Below are positions 36,515-44,869 of a stretch of DNA of 64,000 nt, piece by piece. A program made the translations under genes and the position numbers. How positions within the stretch are numbered: position 1 is the first letter of the stretch; every line of letters begins with the position of its first letter. The DNA is taken from the NCBI GenBank assembly GCA_947457255.1, contig CANGUZ010000001.1, forward strand, positions 62,001 through 126,000. The letters run 5' to 3'. This DNA comes from Flavobacteriaceae bacterium (GTDB lineage: Bacteria; Bacteroidota; Bacteroidia; Flavobacteriales; Flavobacteriaceae). Below the pieces are notes generated by a model. That model was not told the DNA's origin. It worked only from the letters and a program-made list of their open reading frames with translations, and did not search any database.

Positions 36515-37576
36515 TTAGTTCTCTTCAGCTAGGAATTTGTAATCATTAATATCAAAACTACAATTGTTTTTAAGGAACGAACTATTTGTAATTACCCAAT
36601 TATTAATAAGAGTATTTTTCTTAGTGTTTACTTCATATAAAGTATCATAAAAATTATTTTTTAAAGAATTATAAGTTCGAACCTGTTTGTTGTAATCATC
36701 TACAGGAATAAAGGAGCTATCTATTACCATTTTACATTTTAAAATTTGAAACTGTTCAGAATATTGAAAAAAATTAATTGTGATTGGTAATAAAGTAACA
36801 TCCTGATATAAGAAAAAATTAGAAAATAAAATATTGGCAGAATTTAAAGTTTCATCTATGAACTGATCTCTGTAAAGCTTGGTTTTTTGTAAAGATTCAT
36901 GGCAAATTTCAACAATTTTATTTTTACAAATTTCAATATTTGGCAAATCTCTATTGGCTATTGCAAACATCAACTTTTCATCTAAAACATTTATTTTATA
37001 AAAAATTAAATTTTGATACGTATTATATTCATAAATATTAAGTCCTGAATAAAACTTTATTGGAATATTATATTGTTCTCCAAATTCTTTTTTTACCTTT
37101 TCATAATTTCTAAATTTCTGATATAATTTTTCAATATCTATTTCTTTAAGTCTAAAATTTTCTGTAATATCTTCAATACTTAACAAACTTTGGCTTTTAT
37201 AATCGTTAAAGTCACTAGACTTAGAAGTCATAAATACAGAAACAGCAGTATTTAATTCTATCATAGCATCTCTTAATCGAGTATCATTTTTAAAACCTCT
37301 ATCATGAATTGCTAAAACCTCATTTAATTTTAAAAGTTTATCAACGAGTTCGGTTGATGATTTATTTACTCTATTTTCGGGGGATATAAGTGCAATAGTT
37401 TTAGAATATTCCATCATTGATGCATTAATAAAAGTTTCGTTTCTTCCAAAATCATTTACGTAAGCAACAGCATTCCTGTAATTCTGAGAACTACAAAATG
37501 TTATTGGAAGGATTAGCAAGAAAGCTAAAGCTAACTTTTGAAAATTTAAATCGACTAAAAATAAATTTAGTTTCAT
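36515..37576 (-). CDS. Hypothetical exported protein, 353 aa
   Basis: I do not recognise this protein. A hydrophobic stretch (LALAFLLILPITFCSSQ, residues about 15-31) looks like a signal peptide preceded by an unusually long 14-residue N-region. The rest appears mostly helical and is rich in Asn, Lys, Tyr and Phe, with no known motif. It lies between PNP and lpxK, flanked on both sides by about 240 bp of AT-rich DNA. That spacing suggests a lineage-specific insertion into an otherwise housekeeping neighbourhood. Confidence 0.75.
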   Translation of the reverse strand: MKLNLFLVDLNFQKLALAFLLILPITFCSSQNYRNAVAYVNDFGRNETFINASMMEYSKTIALISPENRVNKSSTELVDKLLKLNEVLAIHDRGFKNDTRLRDAMIELNTAVSVFMTSKSSDFNDYKSQSLLSIEDITENFRLKEIDIEKLYQKFRNYEKVKKEFGEQYNIPIKFYSGLNIYEYNTYQNLIFYKINVLDEKLMFAIANRDLPNIEICKNKIVEICHESLQKTKLYRDQFIDETLNSANILFSNFFLYQDVTLLPITINFFQYSEQFQILKCKMVIDSSFIPVDDYNKQVRTYNSLKNNFYDTLYEVNTKKNTLINNWVITNSSFLKNNCSFDINDYKFLAEEN

Positions 37577-37614
37577 AATTATACTTATTAATACTACTTT
37601 TTAAAATATTCATT

Positions 37615-37622
37615 CAAAAGTA
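37615..37622 (-). promoter_or_regulatory. Candidate -7 box of the exported-protein gene
   Basis: CAAAAGTA on the plus strand reads TACTTTTG on the minus strand, 38 bases before the ATG at 37576. Confidence 0.45.
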
Positions 37623-37814
37623 AATAAAGAATATTTATAAAAATAATTTTTAAACGATTAAACACCTATTTAATCGATGAAATACATCATTTTTTAAAAT
37701 AAATAAGTATAGTATTACAAAATAATTAAAATAAATAAGCGTAATTAAAAGATTATAGCTAAATTTATAATCAGATTACAATAATGTTAACCTTGAGTGT
37801 AACAATAAAATGAT

Positions 37815-38825
37815 TTAGATTGTGATTTTTAAATAATCACTTATAATAGAATCGAAACTAATTCTATCTGAAATAAAAGAAGTTTTTATAGGTAGGTAAA
37901 AGAGCTGATTGTTAGGAATACTATTTTTTAATCGCACATAGTCTTTTTCAGTAGTAACAATTAAAGAACCTTTAGCTATACTCTTTATAGTTAAAATATC
38001 AGAAACAGTAAAATGATGATGATCCGGAAAAGTTAAAGAAGCATCATTTTGATTCTTTAAAAAATCGAAAAAAGATTTTGGCTTTGCAATTCCGGCAATC
38101 AATAATTTATTTAAACCTTTTATTTCATTTACTTGTTTTGATTCGTTTGCAGAATAAATACAATCATCATATTCAATACAACTAAAAAAAACGGGGTTGT
38201 TTGGACCTAATTTTTTTCTAATTTCATCTTGCTCTAACTCTGAAATAACTTTAGGGCATTTCGTTACAATAATACAATTGGCTCTATTGGCTCCACTCCT
38301 ACTTTCGCGTAAATTACCGCTTGGTAAAATATAATCGTTACAAAACAAATCTTCATAAGCGGTTAAAAGAATATAAAATCCAGCTTTTACTTTTCGATGC
38401 TGAAAAGCATCATCTAACAAAATAATATTAGGCTTATTTGGTAAAGAAAGTAATTGTTCAATTCCGTTTTTTCTATCCGCATCTACAGCAACCTGAATGT
38501 TAGGAAACTTTAAATAAAACTGATACGGCTCATCTCCTAGAATAGCAGCTGTTGAAGTCTCATCTGCCAAAACAAATCCTTTTGATTCTCTCTTATAACC
38601 ACGACTTAAAGTGGCAATTTTATAATTATCTGAAAGCAATCGGATTAAATATTCTATTTGCGGTGTTTTCCCAGTTCCTCCAACACTTAAATTACCAACA
38701 GCAATTATGGGTATGTCAAATGAACAGGATTTTAAAAAACCTTTATCATAAAGAAAATTTCGGCACTGCGTAATCCATCCGTATAAAACAGCAAAAGGAA
38801 ATAGTATTTTTCGCAATAAAATCAT
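37815..38825 (-). CDS. lpxK: Tetraacyldisaccharide 4'-kinase
   Basis: LpxK of 336 residues. It phosphorylates the lipid A disaccharide at the 4' position on the cytosolic side of the inner membrane. The N-terminal amphipathic membrane helix (LLRKILFPFAVLYGWI) is followed by Walker A GNLSVGGTGKTP. Also seen are LSRGYKR, LGDEPYQ and LLDDAFQHR, then the TTEKDYVRL motif. The presence of LpxK supports a Gram-negative outer membrane. It is transcribed away from the small exported-protein gene at 38900. Confidence 0.95.
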   Translation of the reverse strand: MILLRKILFPFAVLYGWITQCRNFLYDKGFLKSCSFDIPIIAVGNLSVGGTGKTPQIEYLIRLLSDNYKIATLSRGYKRESKGFVLADETSTAAILGDEPYQFYLKFPNIQVAVDADRKNGIEQLLSLPNKPNIILLDDAFQHRKVKAGFYILLTAYEDLFCNDYILPSGNLRESRSGANRANCIIVTKCPKVISELEQDEIRKKLGPNNPVFFSCIEYDDCIYSANESKQVNEIKGLNKLLIAGIAKPKSFFDFLKNQNDASLTFPDHHHFTVSDILTIKSIAKGSLIVTTEKDYVRLKNSIPNNQLFYLPIKTSFISDRISFDSIISDYLKITI

Positions 38826-38845
38826 TTTACGAAAGTATAATATTT

Positions 38846-38853
38846 TATCTTTG
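38846..38853 (+). promoter_or_regulatory. -7 box upstream of the 38900-41366 gene series
   Basis: TATCTTTG is a perfect TAnnTTTG, 46 bases before the ATG at 38900. A TTTA at 38826-38829 could be the -33 element. Confidence 0.5.
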
Positions 38854-38899
38854 AAAGAAAAAATAATTTAATCAACATAATTGATTGACGCAACTTGAA

Positions 38900-39472
38900 A
38901 TGAATCGTACTACCATTAAATTAATCCTAATAATTGTTTTTTTCTGTCAATTCTGTTTTGCTCAAGAAAACCAAAACTCATTGGTGCTACAAACAATTCT
39001 AGAAACCTATTACAAAAATGAAAAGCCTGTATATAAGGGTCGAAGCCAATTGTTGTATTTATACTGCAATCAAGCAAATAACAACGAAGAATTAATTGAA
39101 GCCATCAAAGACAAAAAATTACCACAAGAATTTATAAACGAAATTAGAACAAAAATAAATACTGATATTGCGGATAGAGATTGGTCAAACGAATTAAATT
39201 ACATTTATAATTTAGAAAAAAATACGCTAAAAACGAAAATAAATACTTGTGTTACGTTAGAAAAATATCAAGAAATATCAAAAAGATTAAACCTCAACAA
39301 CCAACGTTTAATGATTATAAGCAAGCCTTTTTACTTTTCTAAAAAAAATATTGCTCTGGTAAAAGTGGTATTTTTTAGAAACATAGAACACAATAGCGGT
39401 TCTATTTTATTACTCGAAAAAATAAATGAAAATTGGATTATAAAGGAATATTTAAATTCTTGGTCAACTTAA
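38900..39472 (+). CDS. Hypothetical exported protein, 190 aa
   Basis: Not recognised. It has a classic signal peptide (LILIIVFFCQFCFAQ, cleavage after FAQ) and a small mixed alpha/beta body. The C-terminal part (IALVKVVFFRN, LEKINENWIIKEY) resembles the end of NTF2-like or DUF4440-type folds only loosely. The ATG at 38900 gives a clean signal peptide; an in-frame TTG at 38885 does not. The Nif3-like gene begins 11 bases after its stop. Confidence 0.75.
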   Translation: MNRTTIKLILIIVFFCQFCFAQENQNSLVLQTILETYYKNEKPVYKGRSQLLYLYCNQANNNEELIEAIKDKKLPQEFINEIRTKINTDIADRDWSNELNYIYNLEKNTLKTKINTCVTLEKYQEISKRLNLNNQRLMIISKPFYFSKKNIALVKVVFFRNIEHNSGSILLLEKINENWIIKEYLNSWST

Positions 39473-39483
39473 AAAACTATAAA

Positions 39484-40581
39484 GTGATTAAAATAAAAGA
39501 AATTATTACTAAATTAGAAGCAATGGCGCCATTAGCTTATGCCGAAGACTTTGATAATGTTGGCCTTCTAATTGGAAACCCTGAAACTGAAGCTACTGGA
39601 GTTTTAGTATGCCATGATGCTTTAGAAAATGTGGTCGATGAAGCTATTGCAAAAAAGTGCAACCTAATAGTATGCTTTCATCCAATCATTTTTTCTGGAC
39701 TAAAAAAAATCACTGGAAAAAATTATGTAGAACGAGTGGTGATGAAAGCCATTAAAAATGACATTGCTATTTATGCTGTTCATACTGCTTTAGACAATCA
39801 TAAAGAAGGTGTAAATAAAATATTTTGTGATGCTTTAGTTTTAACTAACACCAAAATTCTTGTTCCGAAGCCAAATTTTATTCGGAAATTAGTAACGTAT
39901 ACCATTCCAGAAAATGCTGAAGAAGTTCGAAATGCGCTCTTTGATGCTGGAGCAGGAACTATTGGAAATTACGAAAACTGTAGTTTTAATTCTCAGGGAA
40001 TCGGAACCTACATGGGAAATGAACATAGTAATCCTGAAATTGGAGAGCGATTTGAATTTGTTGAAAATAAAGAAATAAAAATTGAAGTAACTTTCGAGAA
40101 ACATCTAGAGCAAAAAATACTAAAAGCCTTGTTTAACAAGCACGTTTATGAAGAAGTAGCTTACGAAATATATGATTTGCAAAATTCACATCAAAATATT
40201 GGTTTAGGAATGATTGGTGAATTACAAACTGAAATGAATGAAAAAGATTTTCTTCACTTTGTAAAAGATAAAATGCAAGCCGAAGGAATTAGACATTCTC
40301 AATACACAGGCAAACCAGTAAAAAAGGTTGCCGTATTGGGTGGCTCAGGAAGTTTTGCCATAAAAAACGCAATTTTAGCTGGAGCCGATGTTTTTTTAAC
40401 TGCCGATTTGAAGTATCATAATTTTTATGAGGCTGAAAATCAGATACTTTTAGCTGATATTGGACATTTTGAAAGCGAACGGTATACAAAAAATTATATT
40501 GTTGATTTTCTTAGGAAAAAAATCCTTAATTTTGCAATCATTTTATCAGAAGAAAATACCAATCCTGTTAAGTACTTATAA
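39484..40581 (+). CDS. Nif3-like dinuclear metal centre protein, GTG start
   Basis: Protein of 365 residues of the NIF3/DUF34 family. Metal-site motifs are AEDFDNVGLLIGN, VCFHPIIFSGLKKI and VHTALDNHKEG near the N-terminus, with ADIGHFESER near the C-terminus. The middle carries the CutA-like PII insert typical of the long bacterial form. NIF3 members form hexameric toroids with a two-metal site; some act as GTP cyclohydrolase-like enzymes, so the reaction here is open. I chose GTG 39484 (MIKIKEIITKLE), because upstream in-frame codons overlap the previous gene. The next gene starts five bases later. Confidence 0.93.
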   Translation: MIKIKEIITKLEAMAPLAYAEDFDNVGLLIGNPETEATGVLVCHDALENVVDEAIAKKCNLIVCFHPIIFSGLKKITGKNYVERVVMKAIKNDIAIYAVHTALDNHKEGVNKIFCDALVLTNTKILVPKPNFIRKLVTYTIPENAEEVRNALFDAGAGTIGNYENCSFNSQGIGTYMGNEHSNPEIGERFEFVENKEIKIEVTFEKHLEQKILKALFNKHVYEEVAYEIYDLQNSHQNIGLGMIGELQTEMNEKDFLHFVKDKMQAEGIRHSQYTGKPVKKVAVLGGSGSFAIKNAILAGADVFLTADLKYHNFYEAENQILLADIGHFESERYTKNYIVDFLRKKILNFAIILSEENTNPVKYL

Positions 40582-40586
40582 ATATT

Positions 40587-41366
40587 ATGGCGAATACAAA
40601 AGAATTAAACGTTGAAGAAAAGTTAAGAGCATTGTATGATTTACAATTAATTGACACCCGAATTGACGAAATCAGAAATGTGAGAGGGGAACTGCCTTTA
40701 GAAGTAGAAGATTTAGAAGATGAAGTTGCTGGTTTAAGTTCAAGAAACGAGAAACTAAAACAAGATTTAGAAGTTATTGAAGAACAAATAAAAGCCAAAA
40801 AGAATGCTATTGAAGAGCATCAAACTGCTATAAAAAAGTATACTAAACAACAAGATACTGTTCGTAACAATAGAGAATTCAATTCGTTAACAAAAGAAGT
40901 GGAGTTTCAAGAATTGGAGATTCAATTGGCTGAAAAGCAAATCAAAGAAATGAAAGCTTCTATGGAGCATAAAAAGCAAGTCATTTCAGAATCTAAAGAA
41001 AGATTAGAAGCAAAATCAAGTCACTTGAAACATAAAAAAGCGGAGTTAAGCGATATTATGTCAGAAACTCAAAAGGAAGAATCTTTTTTATCTGAAAAAT
41101 CAGCTGAATATGAAGCTCTTATTGAGGAACGATTATTAACTGCTTACAAAAGAATTAGAAGCAGTGTTCGAAACGGTTTAGCAGTAGTTTCTATAGAAAG
41201 AGGCGCTTCTGCAGGATCATTTTTTACTATTCCGCCACAAACTCAAGTAGAAATAGCGGGTAGAAAGAAAATCATTATTGATGAACATTCCGGAAGAATA
41301 TTAGTAGACACTTCGCTTGCAGAAGAGGAAAAAGAAAAAATGGAAAAATTATTTTCTACATTTTAA
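40587..41366 (+). CDS. Coiled-coil protein with degenerate C4 zinc-ribbon tail
   Basis: Protein of 259 residues: a long antiparallel coiled coil (about 10-185), then the domain that in relatives is a C4-type zinc ribbon (zf-RING_7 type). The tail keeps the family frame RG....F..IPPQ and ..SGRILVD. The four ligand positions read Ser208, Ser211, Asp232 and Ser235 instead of cysteines, so zinc binding is unlikely. It is co-transcribed with the Nif3-like gene, a pairing I recall across Bacteroidota, which suggests a shared function. A strong terminator follows. Confidence 0.9.
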   Translation: MANTKELNVEEKLRALYDLQLIDTRIDEIRNVRGELPLEVEDLEDEVAGLSSRNEKLKQDLEVIEEQIKAKKNAIEEHQTAIKKYTKQQDTVRNNREFNSLTKEVEFQELEIQLAEKQIKEMKASMEHKKQVISESKERLEAKSSHLKHKKAELSDIMSETQKEESFLSEKSAEYEALIEERLLTAYKRIRSSVRNGLAVVSIERGASAGSFFTIPPQTQVEIAGRKKIIIDEHSGRILVDTSLAEEEKEKMEKLFSTF

Positions 41367-41372
41367 AAATAG

Positions 41373-41399
41373 AGTCCCGCAAGTGTGGGACTTTTTTTT
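41373..41399 (+). terminator. Rho-independent terminator after the Nif3/coiled-coil pair
   Basis: Stem AGTCCCGC (41373-41380) with GTGGGACT (41385-41392), one G-T wobble, loop AAGT, followed by a run of eight T (41392-41399). It lies 6 bases after the stop codon. Confidence 0.9.
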
Positions 41400-41479
41400 A
41401 TGAAATCGCCACTAAATCAAGTTTTTTTGCAAACAAAAACCACTATGTAAGAGGCGATTCAATATGTGAACACTAACAA

Positions 41480-42340
41480 ATGAAATTAACACATATAAAA
41501 AAATCAAAATACTTCTTATTTGTTAAATCAATCGGTTTTTATCTTAATATTTTAAGTTATATAAATCCGAAAAGAGCTTTTGCAATAGCGTATCAATTAT
41601 TTAGCGAACCTCGAAAAGGTAAGTTAACAAAAGAGCACTTGCCTAAATTTTTACAAAATACAAGTACCGAAATCATAACCTATAAAATTCATCAAATTCA
41701 AGTCTATAAATGGCTAGGTGATGACAATGTAATCTTATTAGTTCATGGTTGGGAAAGCAACTCTTCTCGATGGAAAAAAACAATGCCCTTTTTACATGAA
41801 ACAGGAAGTACTATAATTGCAATTGATGCTCCTGCTCATGGACTCAGTAGTGGAAGAGAATTTAATGTTCCTAAATATGCTGAATTTATTCATGCTACAA
41901 TCCAAAAATACCATCCAAAAACTATAATCGCTCACTCTATTGGAGGAGCAGCAAGTGCTTTTTATTTACACAAATATCCCAATTCAAACTTAGAAAAAAT
42001 AGTTTTACTGGGAAGCCCTTCAGAAATGAAAATTATAATTGATAATTATATCAAATTATTGAGTCTGAATTCCAAAATTAGCCAGTATTTAAAAAAGCAA
42101 TCTGAAGATCGATTTAATGTAAAAATCGATACGTTTTCGGTTCATCTATTTTCAAAAAACTTTTCTCAAAAAGTATATATTGCTCACGATAGTCATGATA
42201 AAATTGTAAATGTAAATGAAGGAATAAAAATTTCAAAAACATGGACAAACGCAATATATCACGAAACGCAAGGCTTAGGACATAGTCTACATAACGAAAA
42301 ACTCTACACTCAAATTACTGCTTTTCTATTAGAAGCATAA
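41480..42340 (+). CDS. Alpha/beta hydrolase
   Basis: Protein of 286 residues with the alpha/beta hydrolase fold. Seen: the oxyanion region LLVHGWESNSSRW, AIDAPAHGLSSG, the nucleophile elbow AHSIGGAAS, a catalytic Asp candidate in AHDSHDKIV and the His in GLGHSLHNE. Residues 1-65 form a basic, partly hydrophobic leader. The substrate, an ester or lipid, is unknown. It is monocistronic, after a terminator and before a repeat element. Confidence 0.9.
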   Translation: MKLTHIKKSKYFLFVKSIGFYLNILSYINPKRAFAIAYQLFSEPRKGKLTKEHLPKFLQNTSTEIITYKIHQIQVYKWLGDDNVILLVHGWESNSSRWKKTMPFLHETGSTIIAIDAPAHGLSSGREFNVPKYAEFIHATIQKYHPKTIIAHSIGGAASAFYLHKYPNSNLEKIVLLGSPSEMKIIIDNYIKLLSLNSKISQYLKKQSEDRFNVKIDTFSVHLFSKNFSQKVYIAHDSHDKIVNVNEGIKISKTWTNAIYHETQGLGHSLHNEKLYTQITAFLLEA

Positions 42341-42360
42341 TTATAAGGCATTTTTATAAT

Positions 42361-42440
42361 TGCTTCTTCCTGCTGTCCGTTACAATCTGTACTTGTTTTA
42401 CAAACAAGTACAGGATTTCCGCTTCCATCAGGGCTATAAA
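42361..42440. repeat. REP-like hairpin element, copy 2
   Basis: The core hairpin is a perfect 11-base stem TGTACTTGTTT (42388-42398) with AAACAAGTACA (42402-42412), loop TAC, extended by ATC (42385) and GGAT (to 42416). Left flank GCTGTCCGTTACA; right flank TTCCGCTTCCATCAGGGC. The frame ATCT-stem-AGGATnnCCGCT matches the element at 18121-18227, but the stem sequence is unrelated and self-complementary. Confidence 0.7.
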
Positions 42441-42516
42441 CCAGTTATAGGAATTTCTACCATTTTTAAAATAACAAATTTATGTACGAACTTTACAAAC
42501 AGACGACCTAAATACT

Positions 42517-42524
42517 TATTTTTG
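42517..42524 (+). promoter_or_regulatory. -7 box of rluF, almost touching the start codon
   Basis: TATTTTTG fits TAnnTTTG and ends only four bases before the ATG at 42529, predicting a leaderless or nearly leaderless transcript. A possible -33 element TTTA lies at 42492-42495 (21-base spacer). Confidence 0.6.
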
Positions 42525-42528
42525 CGTT

Positions 42529-43341
42529 ATGGAAGAAAATCTTAAACGCCTCAATAAATTTATAGGAGAAACAGGCTATTGCTCTCGACGTGAAGCCGAT
42601 AAAATTATCGAAGAAGGTCGCGTTACTATAAATGGCGTAGTGCCAGAATTAGGAACTAAAGTTTCGCCAAATGATGAAGTGCGCATAGATGGAAAACTCA
42701 TTCGAGAAAAAACCGAAAAGCTAGTCTATCTCGCTTTCAACAAACCCGTAGGAATAGAATGCACCACAAACTTAGATGTTCGTAATAATATAGTCGATTA
42801 CATCAATTATCCAACCCGTATTTTCCCAATTGGCCGATTAGACAAAGCCAGTGAAGGTTTGATTTTTATGACCAATGATGGTGATATTGTCAATAAAATT
42901 CTTCGTGCCAGAAACAACCACGAAAAAGAATATACCGTAACGGTCAACAAACTGATAACTGATCGTTTTATTGAGAAAATGAGTAATGGCATTCCTATTT
43001 TAGATACGGTTACCCGAAAATGCAAAGTAGAAAAAATCAGTTCAAGCACTTTTAAAATCATCTTGACGCAAGGTTTAAACCGTCAAATTCGTAGAATGTG
43101 TGAATATTTGGGTTATGAAGTTACAGCATTGAAACGCATTCGAATTATCAATATATCCTTGGATATTCCTTTGGGTCGCTATCGTGATTTGACAGATGCT
43201 GAAATTAAAGAACTGAACCAACTTATCGAACCTTCAAGTAAAACCCAAGAAGCAAGTTTACCAAAAGCGGAACCCATAAAACGTAGAACAGAATTTATTA
43301 AAAGAGATGATCCGAGGTTTAAGAAAAAGGGAGATTATTAG
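42529..43341 (+). CDS. rluF: 23S rRNA pseudouridine synthase, RluF type
   Basis: RsuA/RluF-family enzyme of 270 residues. It has an N-terminal S4 RNA-binding domain (RLNKFIGETGYCSRREADKI) and a catalytic domain with the Asp in GRLDKASEGLIFMTND. Also seen are YLAFNKPVGIECTT and QGLNRQIRRMCEYLGY. RluF makes pseudouridine at 23S positions near 2604/2605. The last 46 codons (43202-43341) are repeated, diverged and broken, at 52790-52929. The present 3' end may therefore be a replacement brought by an inserted element. The tail after the catalytic domain is Lys/Arg-rich and poorly conserved in the family. Confidence 0.94.
   Translation: MEENLKRLNKFIGETGYCSRREADKIIEEGRVTINGVVPELGTKVSPNDEVRIDGKLIREKTEKLVYLAFNKPVGIECTTNLDVRNNIVDYINYPTRIFPIGRLDKASEGLIFMTNDGDIVNKILRARNNHEKEYTVTVNKLITDRFIEKMSNGIPILDTVTRKCKVEKISSSTFKIILTQGLNRQIRRMCEYLGYEVTALKRIRIINISLDIPLGRYRDLTDAEIKELNQLIEPSSKTQEASLPKAEPIKRRTEFIKRDDPRFKKKGDY
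43202..43341 (+). repeat. Direct repeat, left copy (3' end of intact rluF)
   Basis: These 140 bases align without gaps to 52790-52929, in the same orientation. The first 29 bases (43202-43230) are identical; the other 111 differ at 21 positions (119 of 140 identical overall). The identical block is the candidate crossover core of the insertion spanning 43342-52789. Confidence 0.85.
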
Positions 43342-43347
43342 TAAAAA

Positions 43348-43391
43348 TGACTAGCCCTAAATAATCGACACAGATTATTTAGGACTAGTCA
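43348..43391. terminator. Bidirectional terminator hairpin between convergent genes
   Basis: A 19-base stem, 43348-43366 with 43373-43391, has one mismatch and the loop GACACA. It sits between rluF (+) and the lipoprotein gene (-), which converge here. There is no strong T-tract, so termination is inferred from stem strength and position. Confidence 0.75.
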
Positions 43392-43405
43392 AATTCGTAT
43401 TTAGA

Positions 43406-44119
43406 TTAATCCTCGTCATCTAAATAGGTCTCTTTTTCGATTAAGTCTTTTAGTTTATCGCCAATACTGGAATTTCCATCATCATCACCGGTTGTAATTT
43501 CGATTGTACCATCGTCATCATTATCAACAAGTAAACCATTATTTGCTAAAGAATTCAATTCTGCCATCAATGCATCTAGTTGAATTTTGATGTAGAGAGC
43601 AACTCTATTATCATTAATTAAAAAATCTTTGGAAGGATCTTTAAAATCTAATTCCAGTTCAATATCCTTATCACTCCAGAGTACGAAAGGTTTATTATTA
43701 ATTGTTCCTTTAATTATAAAAGTTTTGCCCAATAAATCTCCCGTGATAAGGCTTTTAGTAAATTTATACTTGATTTCTTCATACTTAGCATTTGGTACTT
43801 CAATAGAAGTAATAAATTGACTTTGTGGCTTGTTTGGCTCTAGTAAATCTAGTAAAAAAGGACCATCGAGTTTAACATCTTCAAATACAGGGTCTGAAGA
43901 ATACCTATCATCATCTTCATCAATTTCTAATTCAATATTTCCTAAATTAATCTTGAAATCATTAATTACTACCGTAGATGAGGTTCTTCCAGTTGAAGAA
44001 GTTTTACCTGTTTTGGATACTACAGCAGCTTTTATTGATACGCTGCCACTTGTAGAAGTATCCTCTGAACACGAACTGATTGCAAAGGCAATCAAAGCTA
44101 AAATTGAAATTTTTTTCAT
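43406..44119 (-). CDS. Uncharacterised lipoprotein of the island
   Basis: Lipoprotein of 237 residues: signal peptide ending in the lipobox ISSC (Cys17), then a Ser/Thr/Gly-rich linker and a beta-rich body. Several Asp/Glu clusters are present (ELEIDEDDDRY, LLVDNDDDGTIEI, GDDDGNSS) that could bind calcium. A DUF4382-like fold is possible but I am not sure. Its promoter carries the same 42-bp element as the LytS-LytTR operon, so it is a predicted target of that regulator. The predicted 5' leader is about 140 bases. Confidence 0.82.
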   Translation of the reverse strand: MKKISILALIAFAISSCSEDTSTSGSVSIKAAVVSKTGKTSSTGRTSSTVVINDFKINLGNIELEIDEDDDRYSSDPVFEDVKLDGPFLLDLLEPNKPQSQFITSIEVPNAKYEEIKYKFTKSLITGDLLGKTFIIKGTINNKPFVLWSDKDIELELDFKDPSKDFLINDNRVALYIKIQLDALMAELNSLANNGLLVDNDDDGTIEITTGDDDGNSSIGDKLKDLIEKETYLDDED

Positions 44120-44263
44120 AATGTTTAATTTTAAAAAGGGTTAAGTAAATTGTAATTTTTTTATTCAACGAATACCTAGAATTGCGACTAATAATGTTTT
44201 AAAACTAATAATGAGTTTAAATTAAATTTGAATAATTTCATTCTCATTTTCTAAATATTGAGA

Positions 44264-44271
44264 CAAAATTA
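44264..44271 (-). promoter_or_regulatory. -7 box of the island lipoprotein gene
   Basis: CAAAATTA on the plus strand reads TAATTTTG on the minus strand, fitting TAnnTTTG. The 42-bp element begins 30 bases from it, exactly as at the LytS promoter. Confidence 0.65.
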
Positions 44272-44293
44272 CACTTAAGAATGTAACGAAATC

Positions 44294-44335
44294 AGATAAA
44301 TTAGAATTCGATATTTTCATCGAGAATTCGATTTC
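44294..44335 (-). promoter_or_regulatory. Paired direct-repeat regulatory element, copy A
   Basis: A 42-bp element, 40 of 42 identical to 51987-52028. In transcription direction it contains two copies of ATCGAATTCT separated by 10 bp (plus-strand AGAATTCGAT at 44303-44312 and 44323-44332). Two same-orientation sites two helical turns apart, just upstream of a promoter, match how LytTR-family regulators bind. It is therefore the probable operator/activator site for the LytTR protein encoded at 49190-49957. Confidence 0.75.
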
Positions 44336-44869
44336 TATATAAATCAAAACTTATCAAATTATATATTTAAAATTTAAAATAATCTTTTAATTCAATATTA
44401 ATGAAGTGAATATGAAACAATACAAAAAGCATGATTTAGGTACTTACATTCGTTGTTTTTGCATTAAAGTCATTCTTTTTAGAAAATCAACTATGAATCT
44501 AAAAAAAAAGCGAATGTCTATTGCTAAAACCATTTTGTGAGAAGTAAGTTAAAAATAGATATCTACTACATACTTTAAAAATATTTGTAAAGTAATATCA
44601 GGATTCAATGAGTTTAATTACATAAAAGATAGCATTAAAAGCTTATCAATAAAGAACTTTTATGTTGTGATTATCCTTAAAAATGTTTAATATTGTTTTG
44701 AATTATTTTTCAAACAAATTTGTTTATTATACTCTTTATCTGCAGGATAAGATTTAGCATAAATGCTTTACCTGTTAAACTTTCAAATTCATCGACCTAC
44801 TTTGCCTGAATAATTTTAAATCAAATATGCCAAATTGAAGAACAATTAACGAAACTATTCTTATCGCAA

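Larger units (their letters stand above)
44120..44869. other. Long divergent intergenic region inside the island
   Basis: 750 bp of AT-rich DNA between the lipoprotein (-) and the hybrid kinase (+). It contains the promoter and paired-repeat element of the lipoprotein (44264-44335). The remainder holds no credible gene; a 42-codon ATG frame at 44412 has no recognisable features. It may be decayed sequence. Confidence 0.6.

Noticed and set aside
39433-39483. N-terminal extension of the Nif3-like protein from a TTG at 39433
   Set aside because: It overlaps the upstream gene and adds residues not found at the family N-terminus; GTG at 39484 gives the normal start.
42360-42545. A 61-codon ORF before rluF
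   Set aside because: It consists of the REP-like hairpin element and the rluF promoter; no protein features.
44412-44541. A 42-codon ATG frame in the island's intergenic region
   Set aside because: Lys-rich, no recognisable motif, no nearby -7 box; typical chance ORF in AT-rich DNA.
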